From Fervidobacterium changbaicum (lineage in GTDB: Bacteria > Thermotogota > Thermotogae > Thermotogales > Fervidobacteriaceae), in contig NZ_CP026721.1 in NCBI RefSeq assembly GCF_004117075.1, forward strand, positions 186,001-250,000: a stretch of DNA of 64,000 nt. The letters are read 5' to 3'. Made by a program: the position numbers and the translations under genes. The notes beneath the pieces were generated by a model. It had not been told where the DNA came from, ran no database searches, and saw only the letters and a list, made by a program, of their open reading frames with translations. How positions within the stretch are numbered: position 1 is the stretch's first letter; each line of letters begins with the position of its first letter. Positions 8,277 to 17,205 of this stretch are shown one piece after another.

Positions 8277-9980
8277 GTGGAAAAGAATATTATGAAACTA
8301 GGAGACGTGCTCATAGAAAAGGGAATTATCACACCTGCCGAACTCCAAAACGCACTGGAATTGCAAAGGGAACTACACAAACCACTTGGAGAGATTTTGA
8401 TTCAGCTTGGGTACTGTACATGGGACGATATCGTAAAAGCCCTTGCTGAGCAGTACGAAATCCAAGCATGTGTCGGGGAAGTAAAAATCAACGAAGAGTT
8501 TGCCAAGTCATTCGCAAAAGATTTAATAAATGAATTGAAAATCATCCCAATCGATGAAAAGGAAGGAAAAGTCATCGTTGGGATCTCAAATGTTTACGAT
8601 ATACCTGTTATAAAACGCAGGTTAAAATTCAAATTGGGCAAAGATGTTGACTTTTGCCTTATGCCACCAAGTATCTTTGAAACACTCTACAACAACATTC
8701 TACACGGCATAACGTCCGGGTTAATGGTTCAAGAAATTGACGAAATAATTACTCAGCAAGAAATAGAACAGCAACAGCTCGAAGAGGAAAAGACCATCTC
8801 CGAACAAGAGGAAACTCCTGTTGTAAGGCTAGTTTCCAACATCGTCGACCATGCAATTGAGCTTGATGCGAGTGATATTCATATAGAACCACAAAGACGA
8901 AATGTCGTTGTTAGGTATCGTCTCGATGGGGTCTTGAGAAAAATTACTGAGTACCCCAGAAACATGCACGCGGCGGTAGTTTCAAGGATAAAAATCTTGG
9001 CAGGTCTTGATATAGTGGAAAGAAGGTTGCCGCAAGATGGAAAATTCTTTGTCAAGCACGGAGAGGAACAGTACGACTTACGTGTTTCAACGATGCCTTC
9101 TGTTCATGGTGAAAAGGTGGTTATGCGTTTACTGAAGGTCTCATCATCGAAGAAAAAACTTGAAGAACTTGGCTATTCCCCTTACAACTATGAGAGAGTT
9201 CAAAAGCTAATAGAACATCCTTACGGTATTATACTCGTCACGGGCCCGACTGGTAGCGGTAAATCCACAACCTTAGTAGCTATAATAAATTCGCTTAATT
9301 CGGAAGACGTGAACATTGTCACAGCCGAAGACCCGGTGGAATATACTGTCGAAGGAATTACTCAGTGCCAAGTCAACGCTGAAATAGGACTAACTTTTGC
9401 TAAATATTTGCGAGCTTTCCTAAGGCAAGACCCTGACATCATAATGGTCGGTGAAATCAGAGACAGGGAAACTGCCCAGCTTGCTGTTGAGGCATCGTTG
9501 ACAGGTCACTTGGTCTTGTCGACACTGCACACAAATACAGCTGCTGGAGCTATTGACAGGTTAGTAAATATGGGGATCGAACCATCACTCATCTCGGCAT
9601 CCCTTATAGGCGTTATTGGCCAAAGGTTGGTTAGGAAAGTTTGTAGTAAATGTAAAGTAGAAAGAGACCTGCCTGAAAGATTTGTAAACCTGGCAAGAAA
9701 ACTTTTCCCAGAAATGAACACAGTTCAATACATCGGTGAAGGATGTCAAGCTTGCAACAACACAGGCTACAAAGGAAGGACTGCTGTAGCAGAAGTCCTC
9801 ATGGTTAATGATGAGATAAGGAGGCTCGTACAAAAGGGTGCGTCAACGTACGAACTCGATAGAGCTGCAAGGAAGTATGGAATGATCAGCATGTTCCAAG
9901 ATGGCTTGTACAAAGTACTGAATGGTGAAACAACCATGGCAGAAATTCTAGCAGTAGTGGGTGAAGAAGAGGAAGAATAA
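8277..9980 (+). CDS. pilB: Type IV pilus / type II secretion assembly ATPase (PilB/GspE family)
   Basis: A hexameric extension ATPase of 567 residues. An N-terminal MshEN/GSPII_E-like domain (LGDVLIEKGIITPAELQNAL, about 6-140) precedes the motor domain. Walker A is GPTGSGKSTT, the Asp box is TAEDPVEY, Walker B is DPDIIMVGEIRD and the His box is STLHTN. A four-cysteine zinc site (CSKCK ... CQACNNTGY) is present, as in PilB and GspE. GTG 8277 follows AGAGGTGA. Placement straight after ftsZ is noteworthy; the other pilus genes are not in this window. Confidence 0.92.
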   Translation: MEKNIMKLGDVLIEKGIITPAELQNALELQRELHKPLGEILIQLGYCTWDDIVKALAEQYEIQACVGEVKINEEFAKSFAKDLINELKIIPIDEKEGKVIVGISNVYDIPVIKRRLKFKLGKDVDFCLMPPSIFETLYNNILHGITSGLMVQEIDEIITQQEIEQQQLEEEKTISEQEETPVVRLVSNIVDHAIELDASDIHIEPQRRNVVVRYRLDGVLRKITEYPRNMHAAVVSRIKILAGLDIVERRLPQDGKFFVKHGEEQYDLRVSTMPSVHGEKVVMRLLKVSSSKKKLEELGYSPYNYERVQKLIEHPYGIILVTGPTGSGKSTTLVAIINSLNSEDVNIVTAEDPVEYTVEGITQCQVNAEIGLTFAKYLRAFLRQDPDIIMVGEIRDRETAQLAVEASLTGHLVLSTLHTNTAAGAIDRLVNMGIEPSLISASLIGVIGQRLVRKVCSKCKVERDLPERFVNLARKLFPEMNTVQYIGEGCQACNNTGYKGRTAVAEVLMVNDEIRRLVQKGASTYELDRAARKYGMISMFQDGLYKVLNGETTMAEILAVVGEEEEE

Positions 9981-9989
9981 TAAGGGGGT

Positions 9990-11162
9990 ATGTTCTTGGG
10001 TTTTGATCCAGAGAAGTTTAGGAAAGAGAAAGAAAAAGAAATAAATACTACTTACGGCGCTATGAGGAAGAGAAGTTTCAAATTTCTCTTCCTCAACGTT
10101 TTAATAGTACTGGCAGTATTTTCTTTTCTCTTTTTCGTTAGAAACGTTTCTCCGCAGACCTATTCCAATATCGTTGATGCACTTCAACTGACCATTGAAA
10201 TCCCAAAACTTGAGTATACCGCTCCCGAAAAGATTGGAGCGAGAGTTTACATTGTAAACACGAAGCGGACGGAGAAAAATTTTGTTATTTCGGAATTTTA
10301 CTTTAAGATTTATAGCGAATCGAAAACACTGTACGAATTCACGTATCCAAATGCAGTTCAAGGCTCTGTAGATGCTCGGGGGCGGAAACTTGTTTTCAAT
10401 TTGGAAGAAAACGTCTTTTTAGCAAATTTGCCAAGCGGGACGTACACGATCTACTCTAAATGTAAGATCAATGGAAAGCCTGCTGAAATTTCTAGAACAT
10501 TTACTTATAAGGAAGAGATATATTATGGCATCTTCTCTGAACCTTACTACTTAGTCGGTGAGGAGTTTAAGCCTTCTGTGTACATAATCAACAGAACGAC
10601 TCAGCTGCAAAATATTTCACTTTCAAAGATCGTATGGAATTATTTAGGTAAAGAGGTACAGCAAGTTGTAAAAGAAGAAGTTAAACTTTACCCCGGTGAA
10701 TCGCATATATTTAAATCGAGCGTCAACATCAAAGCGGAAAAGGAAGGGCTAATGGAAGTGGCTGTCAAACTTTATTTTAATGACGGGACTATAAAAGAAT
10801 TTAAATCTGCAATTCCTATTACGAAAGAGCCGGAACCTGCTCCAAGAGAAATTGACTTTAACATAGAAACCGAGGACCTAGTAGTTGTCGGAAAGACTCC
10901 TGTAATCAAAGTCTATTTAACAAATAAAATAAATAAGGAGCGCTTCATAAAAGTTGACAAAATGCAATTCAGTATAGCGAAAATAGGTTACAACTTTGAA
11001 ATCAGTAACAGAAGATTCTATTGCTTGCCGTTTGGACGAACTTTTGTTGGAACATTGGAAAGGCTTGCGTTCGCGGAACCCGGAGTCTATGACCTCATCG
11101 TTACGTTTTCTTCAGGGAAGTCAAAAATTGAAAAGAAAATCCCAATAGCAGTAGCGAAGTAA
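9990..11162 (+). CDS. Unknown single-pass membrane protein with extracytoplasmic beta-sandwich repeats
   Basis: A 390-residue protein not assigned to a family. A charged N-terminus (residues 1-28) is followed by one hydrophobic helix (about 31-47). Then come about three Ig/CARDB-like beta segments with repeated patterns such as APEKIGARVYIVNTKR, VGEEFKPSVYIINRT and VGKTPVIKVYLTNKI, each introducing a strand pair. The topology suggests a cytoplasmic N-terminus and a periplasmic body. It starts 9 bp after pilB with an AAGGGGG site, so a role in the pilus/secretion apparatus or division envelope is inferred from position only. Confidence 0.7.
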   Translation: MFLGFDPEKFRKEKEKEINTTYGAMRKRSFKFLFLNVLIVLAVFSFLFFVRNVSPQTYSNIVDALQLTIEIPKLEYTAPEKIGARVYIVNTKRTEKNFVISEFYFKIYSESKTLYEFTYPNAVQGSVDARGRKLVFNLEENVFLANLPSGTYTIYSKCKINGKPAEISRTFTYKEEIYYGIFSEPYYLVGEEFKPSVYIINRTTQLQNISLSKIVWNYLGKEVQQVVKEEVKLYPGESHIFKSSVNIKAEKEGLMEVAVKLYFNDGTIKEFKSAIPITKEPEPAPREIDFNIETEDLVVVGKTPVIKVYLTNKINKERFIKVDKMQFSIAKIGYNFEISNRRFYCLPFGRTFVGTLERLAFAEPGVYDLIVTFSSGKSKIEKKIPIAVAK

Positions 11163-11194
11163 AGGTTCAGAATAATTAGAAAAGGAGGAGCAAA

Positions 11195-12418
11195 ATGAAT
11201 CAGATGGAAAAAAATCTTCAAAAGTCAGGACATCAAAAAATAGATTGGGTATCAAAACATATGAAACTTCTGAATTTAATTCAGGAAATGGATTACTCAC
11301 TAAGTGGTTTAAAAATAGGGATGTCGATTCACCTTGAAGCCAAAACCGCTTATCTTGCGATCACCTTGAAAAAGCTTGGTGCGGAAGTTTTCGTAACTGG
11401 CTGTAATCCGTTGTCAACACAGGACGATGTCGCACAGGCTCTTAAAGACTTTGGTATAACAGTTCATGCTAAGCGCACGGAAGACGAGAACGAGTACTTT
11501 GGTTTTTTACATAGAATACTCGACTACAAACCAGATCTAATACTCGATGATGGAGCCGATTTAACGGTTCTTGCACATACACAAAGACAAGAGGTCTTAG
11601 AAAACTTGAAAGGAGTCTCTGAGGAAACAACAACGGGAGTGAGAAGGCTAAAAAACCTTCAGGTGCAGGGAATTTTGAAGGTCCCTGTAATAGCAGTTAA
11701 CAACGCAAAGATGAAATTCATGTTTGACAACAGATATGGAACAGGACAATCAACTTGGGATTCGATTATGCGAAACACGAATTTGCTCATAGCCGGTAAG
11801 AACGTTCTTGTAGCAGGTTACGGTTGGTGTGGAAGAGGCATAGCGATGCGTGCACATGGTTTAGGCGCTAAAGTCATGGTCAGTGAAGTTGACCCCATCA
11901 AAGCTGTAGAAGCCTTGATGGACGGGTTTGAAGTAGGGAAAATCGAAGAACTTGCTCCAAGAGCAGACATAATAGTAACAGCCACAGGTGTTCGCGATGT
12001 TTTAAATGAAGAAATAATTCGCAAACTCAAAAATGGGGTAGTTTTGGCAAATGCAGGACACTTCAATGTGGAAATACCTATTGAGAAACTTGAAAAGCTT
12101 GCAACTAGGAAATACGAGATACGACAAAACGTTACTTGCTATGAAATCGATGGTAAAGACATTTTCGTTATTGGACAGGGTAGATTGGTTAACCTGGCAG
12201 CCGCAGACGGACATCCAGTCGAAATCATGGACATTTCATTCGCGCTTCAAGCCTTTTCGTTGATTTACCTTTCCCAAAAATATAAACAACTGAAAAACGA
12301 GGTCTACGATTATCCTGAAGAATTAGACAAACAGGTCGCAAAGTTAAAATTAAGAGCATTAGGAATACAGATAGACGAACTATCCGACGAACAAAGAAAA
12401 TACCTGGAAAGTTTTTGA
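11195..12418 (+). CDS. ahcY: Adenosylhomocysteinase (S-adenosylhomocysteine hydrolase)
   Basis: Hydrolyses S-adenosylhomocysteine to adenosine and homocysteine, closing the methyl cycle with MetK (also in this window). Visible blocks are the substrate-site ETTTGVRRL (about 145), the NNAKMKFMFDNRYGTGQSTWDSI segment, and the NAD fold GYGWCGRGIAMRAHGLGA followed by an acidic SEVDP. A C-terminal NLAAADGHPVEIMDISFA motif is typical. At 407 residues it is the short bacterial/thermophile form that lacks the 40-residue insertion. AAAGGAGGAG precedes ATG 11195. Confidence 0.95.
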   Translation: MNQMEKNLQKSGHQKIDWVSKHMKLLNLIQEMDYSLSGLKIGMSIHLEAKTAYLAITLKKLGAEVFVTGCNPLSTQDDVAQALKDFGITVHAKRTEDENEYFGFLHRILDYKPDLILDDGADLTVLAHTQRQEVLENLKGVSEETTTGVRRLKNLQVQGILKVPVIAVNNAKMKFMFDNRYGTGQSTWDSIMRNTNLLIAGKNVLVAGYGWCGRGIAMRAHGLGAKVMVSEVDPIKAVEALMDGFEVGKIEELAPRADIIVTATGVRDVLNEEIIRKLKNGVVLANAGHFNVEIPIEKLEKLATRKYEIRQNVTCYEIDGKDIFVIGQGRLVNLAAADGHPVEIMDISFALQAFSLIYLSQKYKQLKNEVYDYPEELDKQVAKLKLRALGIQIDELSDEQRKYLESF

Positions 12419-12455
12419 ATACACTCGTGCGGAGTATTATAAAGAGGTGTAGAGT

Positions 12456-13838
12456 GTGATATTAGTTATAAACAAGAAAGACGACAGACCTCAAGTTGCA
12501 CTACTCGAAGATGGAAGATTAGTTGAAATATACTTCCCAGAAGATGAGGAAAGCGTTGCGGGAAGTATTTTTGTCGGAAAGATAGAGAAATTTGTTCCTG
12601 CACTCGAAGCAGCGTTTGTCAAATTGTCGAACGATGAGAATGGTTTTCTAAGATTAAAAGATATAAAACAGGAATATCTCGAATTCTTTGGTCTGAAAAA
12701 ACTCCAGGAAGGTCAAAAAGTGCTTGTGCAAATAAAAAAAGAAGGTGGACAAACAAAAGGCCCCCAGGTAACCACAAACATTGGTCTACCGGGTAGGTAT
12801 GTAGTCTTGATGCCATTTTCACACAGTATCGGAGTCTCACGGAAGATTCAAGATCAAGATGATAGGAGCAGGCTTAAAGAGCTTGGGAGTCGGTTACGTG
12901 AAAAACTCTCGTGCGGATTTATCATGAGAACTGCAGCGGCGGAGGCCACTGAAGAGCAGATTTACCATGAAGGTGAGTTGCTACTGTCTAAGTGGAACGA
13001 GTTGATCAAAGAATTTAAAAAGGCTAAGAAGGTTAAATTACTCTACAAAGAGTCGGATTCGGATGCTTTTGTACTTAGGGAATTCTTGAAGCAAGGTGTA
13101 GATGAGGTAATAACGAACTCGGCAGCTTATAAAGAATTGATAAGAGAATATTCCAGAGACATCCGGGTGAAAATAATAGAAGGAGATGTATTCGAAGAAC
13201 TTGGAATAAACAAAGAACTGAAGAAAATTCTAAGTCGATACATTCCGTTGCCATCAGGCGGCGAGATTGTGATCGACAAAACGGAAGCAATGGTCGTTAT
13301 AGACGTCAATTCAGGGCATTTCACAACCACAAGCGACCATGAAGAACTTTCTGAACAAATAAACGCGGAGGCTGCCAAAGAGATTGCAAGGATTCTTAGA
13401 TTGAGAAACTTAGGAGGTATAATAATCATAGATTTCATCGATATGAGAAGTGAAAAGAGTAGAAACAGGATAATCGAAATCATGAAGAAAGAAGTACTTA
13501 AAGACCGAAACAGGGTTGAGATCTATGGTTTCACTCAGCTAGGATTACTTGAAATGACAAGGAAAAGAACCACCAAGTCGTTGGATGAACGCTTGACAAC
13601 AACGTGTCCTGTGTGCAGTGGCAAAGGAACGATACCAAGTCCTGAGCTTGTTATTGAACAACTCTTTAACGAGCTCAAGAAAAGGCCAAAAGATGTTTCA
13701 GAGGTCATTGTTAAATTACACCCACACTTTAGAGATATAATTAACAAAGAAGAAATCAAGAAAGTCGCCAAACTAAACGTCCATGTTCATTTTACTCACG
13801 TTAACCCCGCTGATTTCGAAATTACCTGGAAAAAATAA
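12456..13838 (+). CDS. rng: Ribonuclease G/E family endoribonuclease
   Basis: An S1 RNA-binding domain (GSIFVGKIEKFVPALEAAFVKL, about 31-60) is followed by the RNase H-like and DNase I-like catalytic region. The metal-binding aspartates are visible in MVVIDVNSGHF and IIIDFIDM. The zinc-link CPVCSGKG near 385 joins subunits in this family. At 460 residues without the long C-terminal scaffold of RNase E, it is closest to RNase G (CafA). Start GTG 12456 follows AGAGGTG. It acts in RNA turnover and rRNA maturation. Confidence 0.92.
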   Translation: MILVINKKDDRPQVALLEDGRLVEIYFPEDEESVAGSIFVGKIEKFVPALEAAFVKLSNDENGFLRLKDIKQEYLEFFGLKKLQEGQKVLVQIKKEGGQTKGPQVTTNIGLPGRYVVLMPFSHSIGVSRKIQDQDDRSRLKELGSRLREKLSCGFIMRTAAAEATEEQIYHEGELLLSKWNELIKEFKKAKKVKLLYKESDSDAFVLREFLKQGVDEVITNSAAYKELIREYSRDIRVKIIEGDVFEELGINKELKKILSRYIPLPSGGEIVIDKTEAMVVIDVNSGHFTTTSDHEELSEQINAEAAKEIARILRLRNLGGIIIIDFIDMRSEKSRNRIIEIMKKEVLKDRNRVEIYGFTQLGLLEMTRKRTTKSLDERLTTTCPVCSGKGTIPSPELVIEQLFNELKKRPKDVSEVIVKLHPHFRDIINKEEIKKVAKLNVHVHFTHVNPADFEITWKK

Positions 13839-13847
13839 CAAATATTG

Positions 13848-13856
13848 TGATATAAT
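13848..13856 (+). promoter_or_regulatory. Extended -10 promoter upstream of the uridine-kinase-like gene
   Basis: TGATATAAT, an exact extended -10, lies 57 bp before ATG 13913 in the only sizeable gap of this run. It suggests an internal promoter for the kinase and the genes after it. Confidence 0.45.
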
Positions 13857-13912
13857 TTTTGGCTACGATCACCGTAAAAGACTAAACAATTTTTTAAAAA
13901 GGGGGAAAGCAT

Positions 13913-15586
13913 ATGGAAATGCTCAAAATTTATGTCAATAGCGAAACTTACGAAATACCTCTTGGAGGAACTTTGGAAAATATCGCTAAAGAATACGAAC
14001 GAAAGACTGGAAAAATGGTTCTTGGAGCGAGATTAAATAACTCAATTGTTGAGTTATTCAGACCGATATATCGTTCTGGTGAGGTTAGCTTCATTACTTT
14101 AGAATCTCAAGATGGTATGAGAATATACCAGCGCGGTTTGTTATTTATTCTACACGCAGCTGTGAGAAACGTATTTAAACAATATACCTTGAAAGTACTT
14201 CACACAATTGGACACGGTGTGTACTGCGAAATCAGAGACAATAACAACCCCGTTCTTCTCACAGAAAACGACGTAAAGAACTTATCTGATGAGATGAAAA
14301 AGTGGGTGGAAGCTGATATCAGATTTAAGAAAAACGAGCTTCAAAAGAGCGAAGCAATACAGCTCTTTGCATCGGCAGGAATGGAAGATAAGGTAAAACT
14401 TTTAAAATACAGAAAGAAAAAAACAGTCAAAGTGTACGAAGCAGATGGACATTTTGATTATTTCTACGGCTACATGCCGCCATCAACGGGTTATTTAAAG
14501 TGGTTTGAGCTTGTCAAGTACGAGCAAGGTTTTGTGCTTCTTCTTCCTGTAGTTAAAGACGGGAACGTTTCAGTTCCTGCATTTAAACCCCTACCGAAAC
14601 TATCGGCTGTCTTTCTTGAGTACTCAAGATGGCTTGAAATCATGGAGATAAACAGTGTTGGTGAACTGAATGAGGTAATCGCAAAAGGTGAACGGGCGGT
14701 TACCGACTTAATCATTCTAGCTGAGGCGTTGCATGAAAAAAGAATAGCAATGATATCTGAGGAGATAAAGAAAAAAGGTAAGGTCAGATTGGTCCTTATT
14801 GCTGGACCTTCTTCAAGTGGAAAAACAACGTTCTCAAAACGTTTGATGGTCCAGTTGAAAGCCAGTGGGTTCAAGCCTGTGACAATTTCACTGGACGATT
14901 ACTTCGTTGATAGGGAAAAAACGCCTCGTGATGAGAATGGCAACTACGACTTCGAAGCACTCGAAGCGATAGATGTTGAATTGTTCAACAGGAATCTGAT
15001 AGACCTTTTTGATGGCAAGGAAGTTGAAATACCGAAATTTAACTTTGTTTTGGGAAAAAGAGAACCAGTGGGTACCAAGATGAAAATAGAGAAAGAACAA
15101 ATAATTATTGTTGAAGGTATCCATGGTCTCAATCCGAAACTCACAGAGCTTGTGCCAGAAGAACTGAAGTTTAAGATCTACGCAAGTGCACTCGCACAGC
15201 TCAATTTAGATAACGTCAACAGATTGCACACAACCGACGTCAGACTTTTAAGAAGAATGGTTCGAGATAGCAAATTCAGAGGGCACGACGCGCTTGCAAC
15301 GCTCAGGATGTGGGATAGTGTTAGACGAGGTGAGGAAAAGAACATCTTCCCGTACCAAGAAAATGCGGACGTAATGTTTAACAGCGCACTTATTTACGAA
15401 GTATCTGTGCTAAAAATCTTTGCTGAACCATTGCTTTCAGTAGTGCCAGACGATGTGCCGGAGTCCACCGAAGCAAATAGACTGCTCAAGATACTCGATT
15501 ACTTCTTGCCCATTACAAACATAGAAGACATACCAAGGACATCCATTATAAGAGAATTCATAGGTAGGAGTGCGTTTAGATACTAA
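13913..15586 (+). CDS. Uridine-kinase-like P-loop kinase with N-terminal TGS and ThrRS-like (SAD) domains
   Basis: A 557-residue three-part protein. Residues 1-65 look like a TGS/ubiquitin-fold domain (IYVNSETYEIPLGGTLENIAKEY). Residues about 70-220 resemble the second-additional domain of threonyl-tRNA synthetase, including an HTIGHG (HxxxH) motif. Residues about 285-500 are a uridine kinase/phosphoribulokinase domain with Walker A GPSSSGKTT, DDYFVDR and VEGIHGLN. This architecture is known in Thermotoga and Firmicutes as a uridine-kinase-related protein of unproven substrate. GGGGGAAAG precedes the ATG. Confidence 0.85.
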   Translation: MEMLKIYVNSETYEIPLGGTLENIAKEYERKTGKMVLGARLNNSIVELFRPIYRSGEVSFITLESQDGMRIYQRGLLFILHAAVRNVFKQYTLKVLHTIGHGVYCEIRDNNNPVLLTENDVKNLSDEMKKWVEADIRFKKNELQKSEAIQLFASAGMEDKVKLLKYRKKKTVKVYEADGHFDYFYGYMPPSTGYLKWFELVKYEQGFVLLLPVVKDGNVSVPAFKPLPKLSAVFLEYSRWLEIMEINSVGELNEVIAKGERAVTDLIILAEALHEKRIAMISEEIKKKGKVRLVLIAGPSSSGKTTFSKRLMVQLKASGFKPVTISLDDYFVDREKTPRDENGNYDFEALEAIDVELFNRNLIDLFDGKEVEIPKFNFVLGKREPVGTKMKIEKEQIIIVEGIHGLNPKLTELVPEELKFKIYASALAQLNLDNVNRLHTTDVRLLRRMVRDSKFRGHDALATLRMWDSVRRGEEKNIFPYQENADVMFNSALIYEVSVLKIFAEPLLSVVPDDVPESTEANRLLKILDYFLPITNIEDIPRTSIIREFIGRSAFRY

Positions 15587-15632
15587 TTCATGTGGTAAAA
15601 TAAAATCGAATGCAAATAGAGAGGTGAACTTT

Positions 15633-16154
15633 ATGGAAAGTCAACTCGGCCCAACTGAACGGAAATATCTTTTGGCAGTTTACCTAACATTGAACGAAAT
15701 GGGATGGACAAGATTAAAAAAGATTTCGAACTTTTTAAAAGTTAAAATGCCTTCGGCCAAACAATTTTTGGAAAGGTTGGCTGACGCAGGTCTTATCTAT
15801 TACGAACACAGGGGTGGTATCTCTCTAACTGCTGAAGGAAAGAAGATAGCTGTTGCAGAAAATGCAAGATTCAACGCTGTTAAGGTGTTCTTTTGCGAAA
15901 TTCTACAACTTTCTGCTGAAGAAGCAGACGAAGCGGCATGGAACATATACTTCAACTTAAGTGAAAACACGGTAAACAAATTCTCAGAGTTTGCAAGGTT
16001 CCTCTTTGAAGAAGAAGGTAAAGAAGTTATCGAAAAGTTTAGAAATTTCCTATCCCAACCACGTAAAAGATTAGCTCCCTGCCCCTTAACAAAGGGCATG
16101 TTTGAAAATTCAGGCGATACGAATGAACAAACCAAGGAGGCAGAGGAAAAGTGA
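15633..16154 (+). CDS. Second DtxR-like winged-helix protein
   Basis: A 173-residue protein whose first 65 residues form a DtxR-type winged helix (TERKYLLAVYLTLNEMGW, then the recognition-helix region PSAKQFLERLADAGLI and a wing GGISLTAEGKKIA). The dimerisation helices follow. The metal-binding Cys/His/Glu set is not recognisable (AEEADEAAWNIYFNLS), although a short Cys-Pro-rich stretch (APCPLTKGMF) near the end echoes DtxR/IdeR proteins. ATG 15633 is chosen because AGAGGTGA stands 7 bp upstream. The reading frame extends 21 codons further upstream, but that part has no ribosome site and overlaps the kinase gene. Confidence 0.72.
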   Translation: MESQLGPTERKYLLAVYLTLNEMGWTRLKKISNFLKVKMPSAKQFLERLADAGLIYYEHRGGISLTAEGKKIAVAENARFNAVKVFFCEILQLSAEEADEAAWNIYFNLSENTVNKFSEFARFLFEEEGKEVIEKFRNFLSQPRKRLAPCPLTKGMFENSGDTNEQTKEAEEK

Positions 16155-16417
16155 TGAAAAATAACTCTGTAAATGCTTTAGAACCTGTTGAATACGACAT
16201 ACTTGTAAAGCTCAAAAAAGAAGATGTTCATATCTTAAATTACTTGCTTGAAGCAGAGGATAATGTTATGAACATAAGAAGTTTCGAAGGTGAATTCTTG
16301 AAGGTTATTGCTACAAAGGACACCGTAGTTGATGCCATTAGACTTTTGGAGAGTGCGAAAAGTTTTGTTGACCTTGAAATCATTACGTTAAAACCAAACA
16401 ATGGAAATGCTGGATGA
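16154..16417 (+). CDS. Small conserved protein, DUF4911-like
   Basis: An 87-residue protein with alternating strands and helices: PVEYDILVKLKKEDVHILNYLLEA, a middle FEGEFLKVIATKD, then VVDAIRLLESAK. The pattern fits a small ferredoxin-like fold and resembles DUF4911 proteins, which are often encoded beside regulators. Function is unknown. Its ATG overlaps the regulator stop (TGATG), so the two are probably co-translated. A terminator follows immediately. Confidence 0.6.
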   Translation: MKNNSVNALEPVEYDILVKLKKEDVHILNYLLEAEDNVMNIRSFEGEFLKVIATKDTVVDAIRLLESAKSFVDLEIITLKPNNGNAG

Positions 16418-16435
16418 ATCTTTAAAAGATAATGG

Positions 16436-16470
16436 ATAACCCCAACAGTATCGTTGGGGTTATTTTCTTT
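16436..16470 (+). terminator. Rho-independent terminator
   Basis: Eleven-base arms (ATAACCCCAAC / GTTGGGGTTAT) with loop AGTATC are followed by TTTTCTTT. It ends the long ftsQ-like-to-DUF4911 run. Confidence 0.9.
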
Positions 16471-16518
16471 AGTGAGTACTTGATATCTATGCTAAATCCA
16501 GTCTTTGGGGGGAGCGCT

Positions 16519-17109
16519 ATGAATTTTGATGCGGGGTCGGAAGTCAATGGTTTAGAATTTCCTGTTAATTTCAAAGGGTACATTTTGCGTACAGTCTGTG
16601 TAGATGATATTGAAAATGTATATATAATGCGAAAAAAGGTCGCCGCTGAAAGCGATACGATACTATCTGCTCCAGATGAAATCACCTTGGAGGGTATGAG
16701 TAGCTGGGTAAAGAACTGGCTCTCCATAAGCAACAGACTCTTTGTGGTTGTTGAACACGGAAATGAAATCGTTGGCCAGCTATGGGTTTGGTTCTTGGAT
16801 AGCAAAAAGAAGACAGCGCATGTTGCGGAATTCGGAATGGAAATAGTAGCCGAACACCGTGGTAACGGCATTGGCTCGAAATTAACCGAGTTGGCTATTG
16901 AATGGGCGAGAAACAACAACGCTGTAAGAATCGAAGCGGAAACCTTAGAAAAAAACATACCGATGAGGAAGATCCTAGAGAAATTCGGTTTTGAATTAGA
17001 AGGTACTAAGAAATGCTACCTTAGAAATCGTGATTCCTACGAAAACACGGTCATTTACGGAAAGATTTTAGACGTATCAAAGTGCATTGATGAGAACTTT
17101 CAAGAATAA
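16519..17109 (+). CDS. GNAT-family N-acetyltransferase
   Basis: A 196-residue acetyl-CoA-dependent acetyltransferase. The acetyl-CoA pyrophosphate loop is seen as VAEHRGNGIGSKLTELAIEWA. It is preceded by the V-H-x-A-E-F-G-M-x-[IV] beta-4 strand and followed by the beta-5/alpha-4 region (EAETLEKNIPMRKILEKFGFELEG). This pattern resembles RimI/RimJ or small-molecule transferases; the substrate cannot be told. ATG 16519 with GGGGGGAGC upstream is chosen, because an earlier in-frame ATG (16432) lies within the terminator hairpin. Confidence 0.82.
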   Translation: MNFDAGSEVNGLEFPVNFKGYILRTVCVDDIENVYIMRKKVAAESDTILSAPDEITLEGMSSWVKNWLSISNRLFVVVEHGNEIVGQLWVWFLDSKKKTAHVAEFGMEIVAEHRGNGIGSKLTELAIEWARNNNAVRIEAETLEKNIPMRKILEKFGFELEGTKKCYLRNRDSYENTVIYGKILDVSKCIDENFQE

Positions 17110-17134
17110 GAATCGTAATTGGCCTTTCTAAAGT

Positions 17135-17163
17135 TTGTGAAATGACTAATTCAAAAGTATAAT
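17135..17163 (+). promoter_or_regulatory. Promoter of the pduO-hutH-chemoreceptor operon
   Basis: TTGTGA (17135-17140), a 17-bp spacer and TATAAT (17158-17163) lie 43 bp before ATG 17206. This is a near-consensus housekeeping promoter. Confidence 0.7.
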
Positions 17164-17205
17164 ATCATAGAAAGGATGCAACTAACAAGATGGAGGGGAT
17201 AAAAA

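Noticed and set aside
14491-14874. 127-codon minus-strand frame within the uridine-kinase-like gene
   Set aside because: Overlaps the kinase Walker A region on the other strand; composition is Ser/Phe-rich as expected for antisense reading.
16432-16518. N-terminal extension of the acetyltransferase to ATG 16,432
   Set aside because: These codons include the terminator hairpin of the previous operon; the start at 16,519 has a proper ribosome site.
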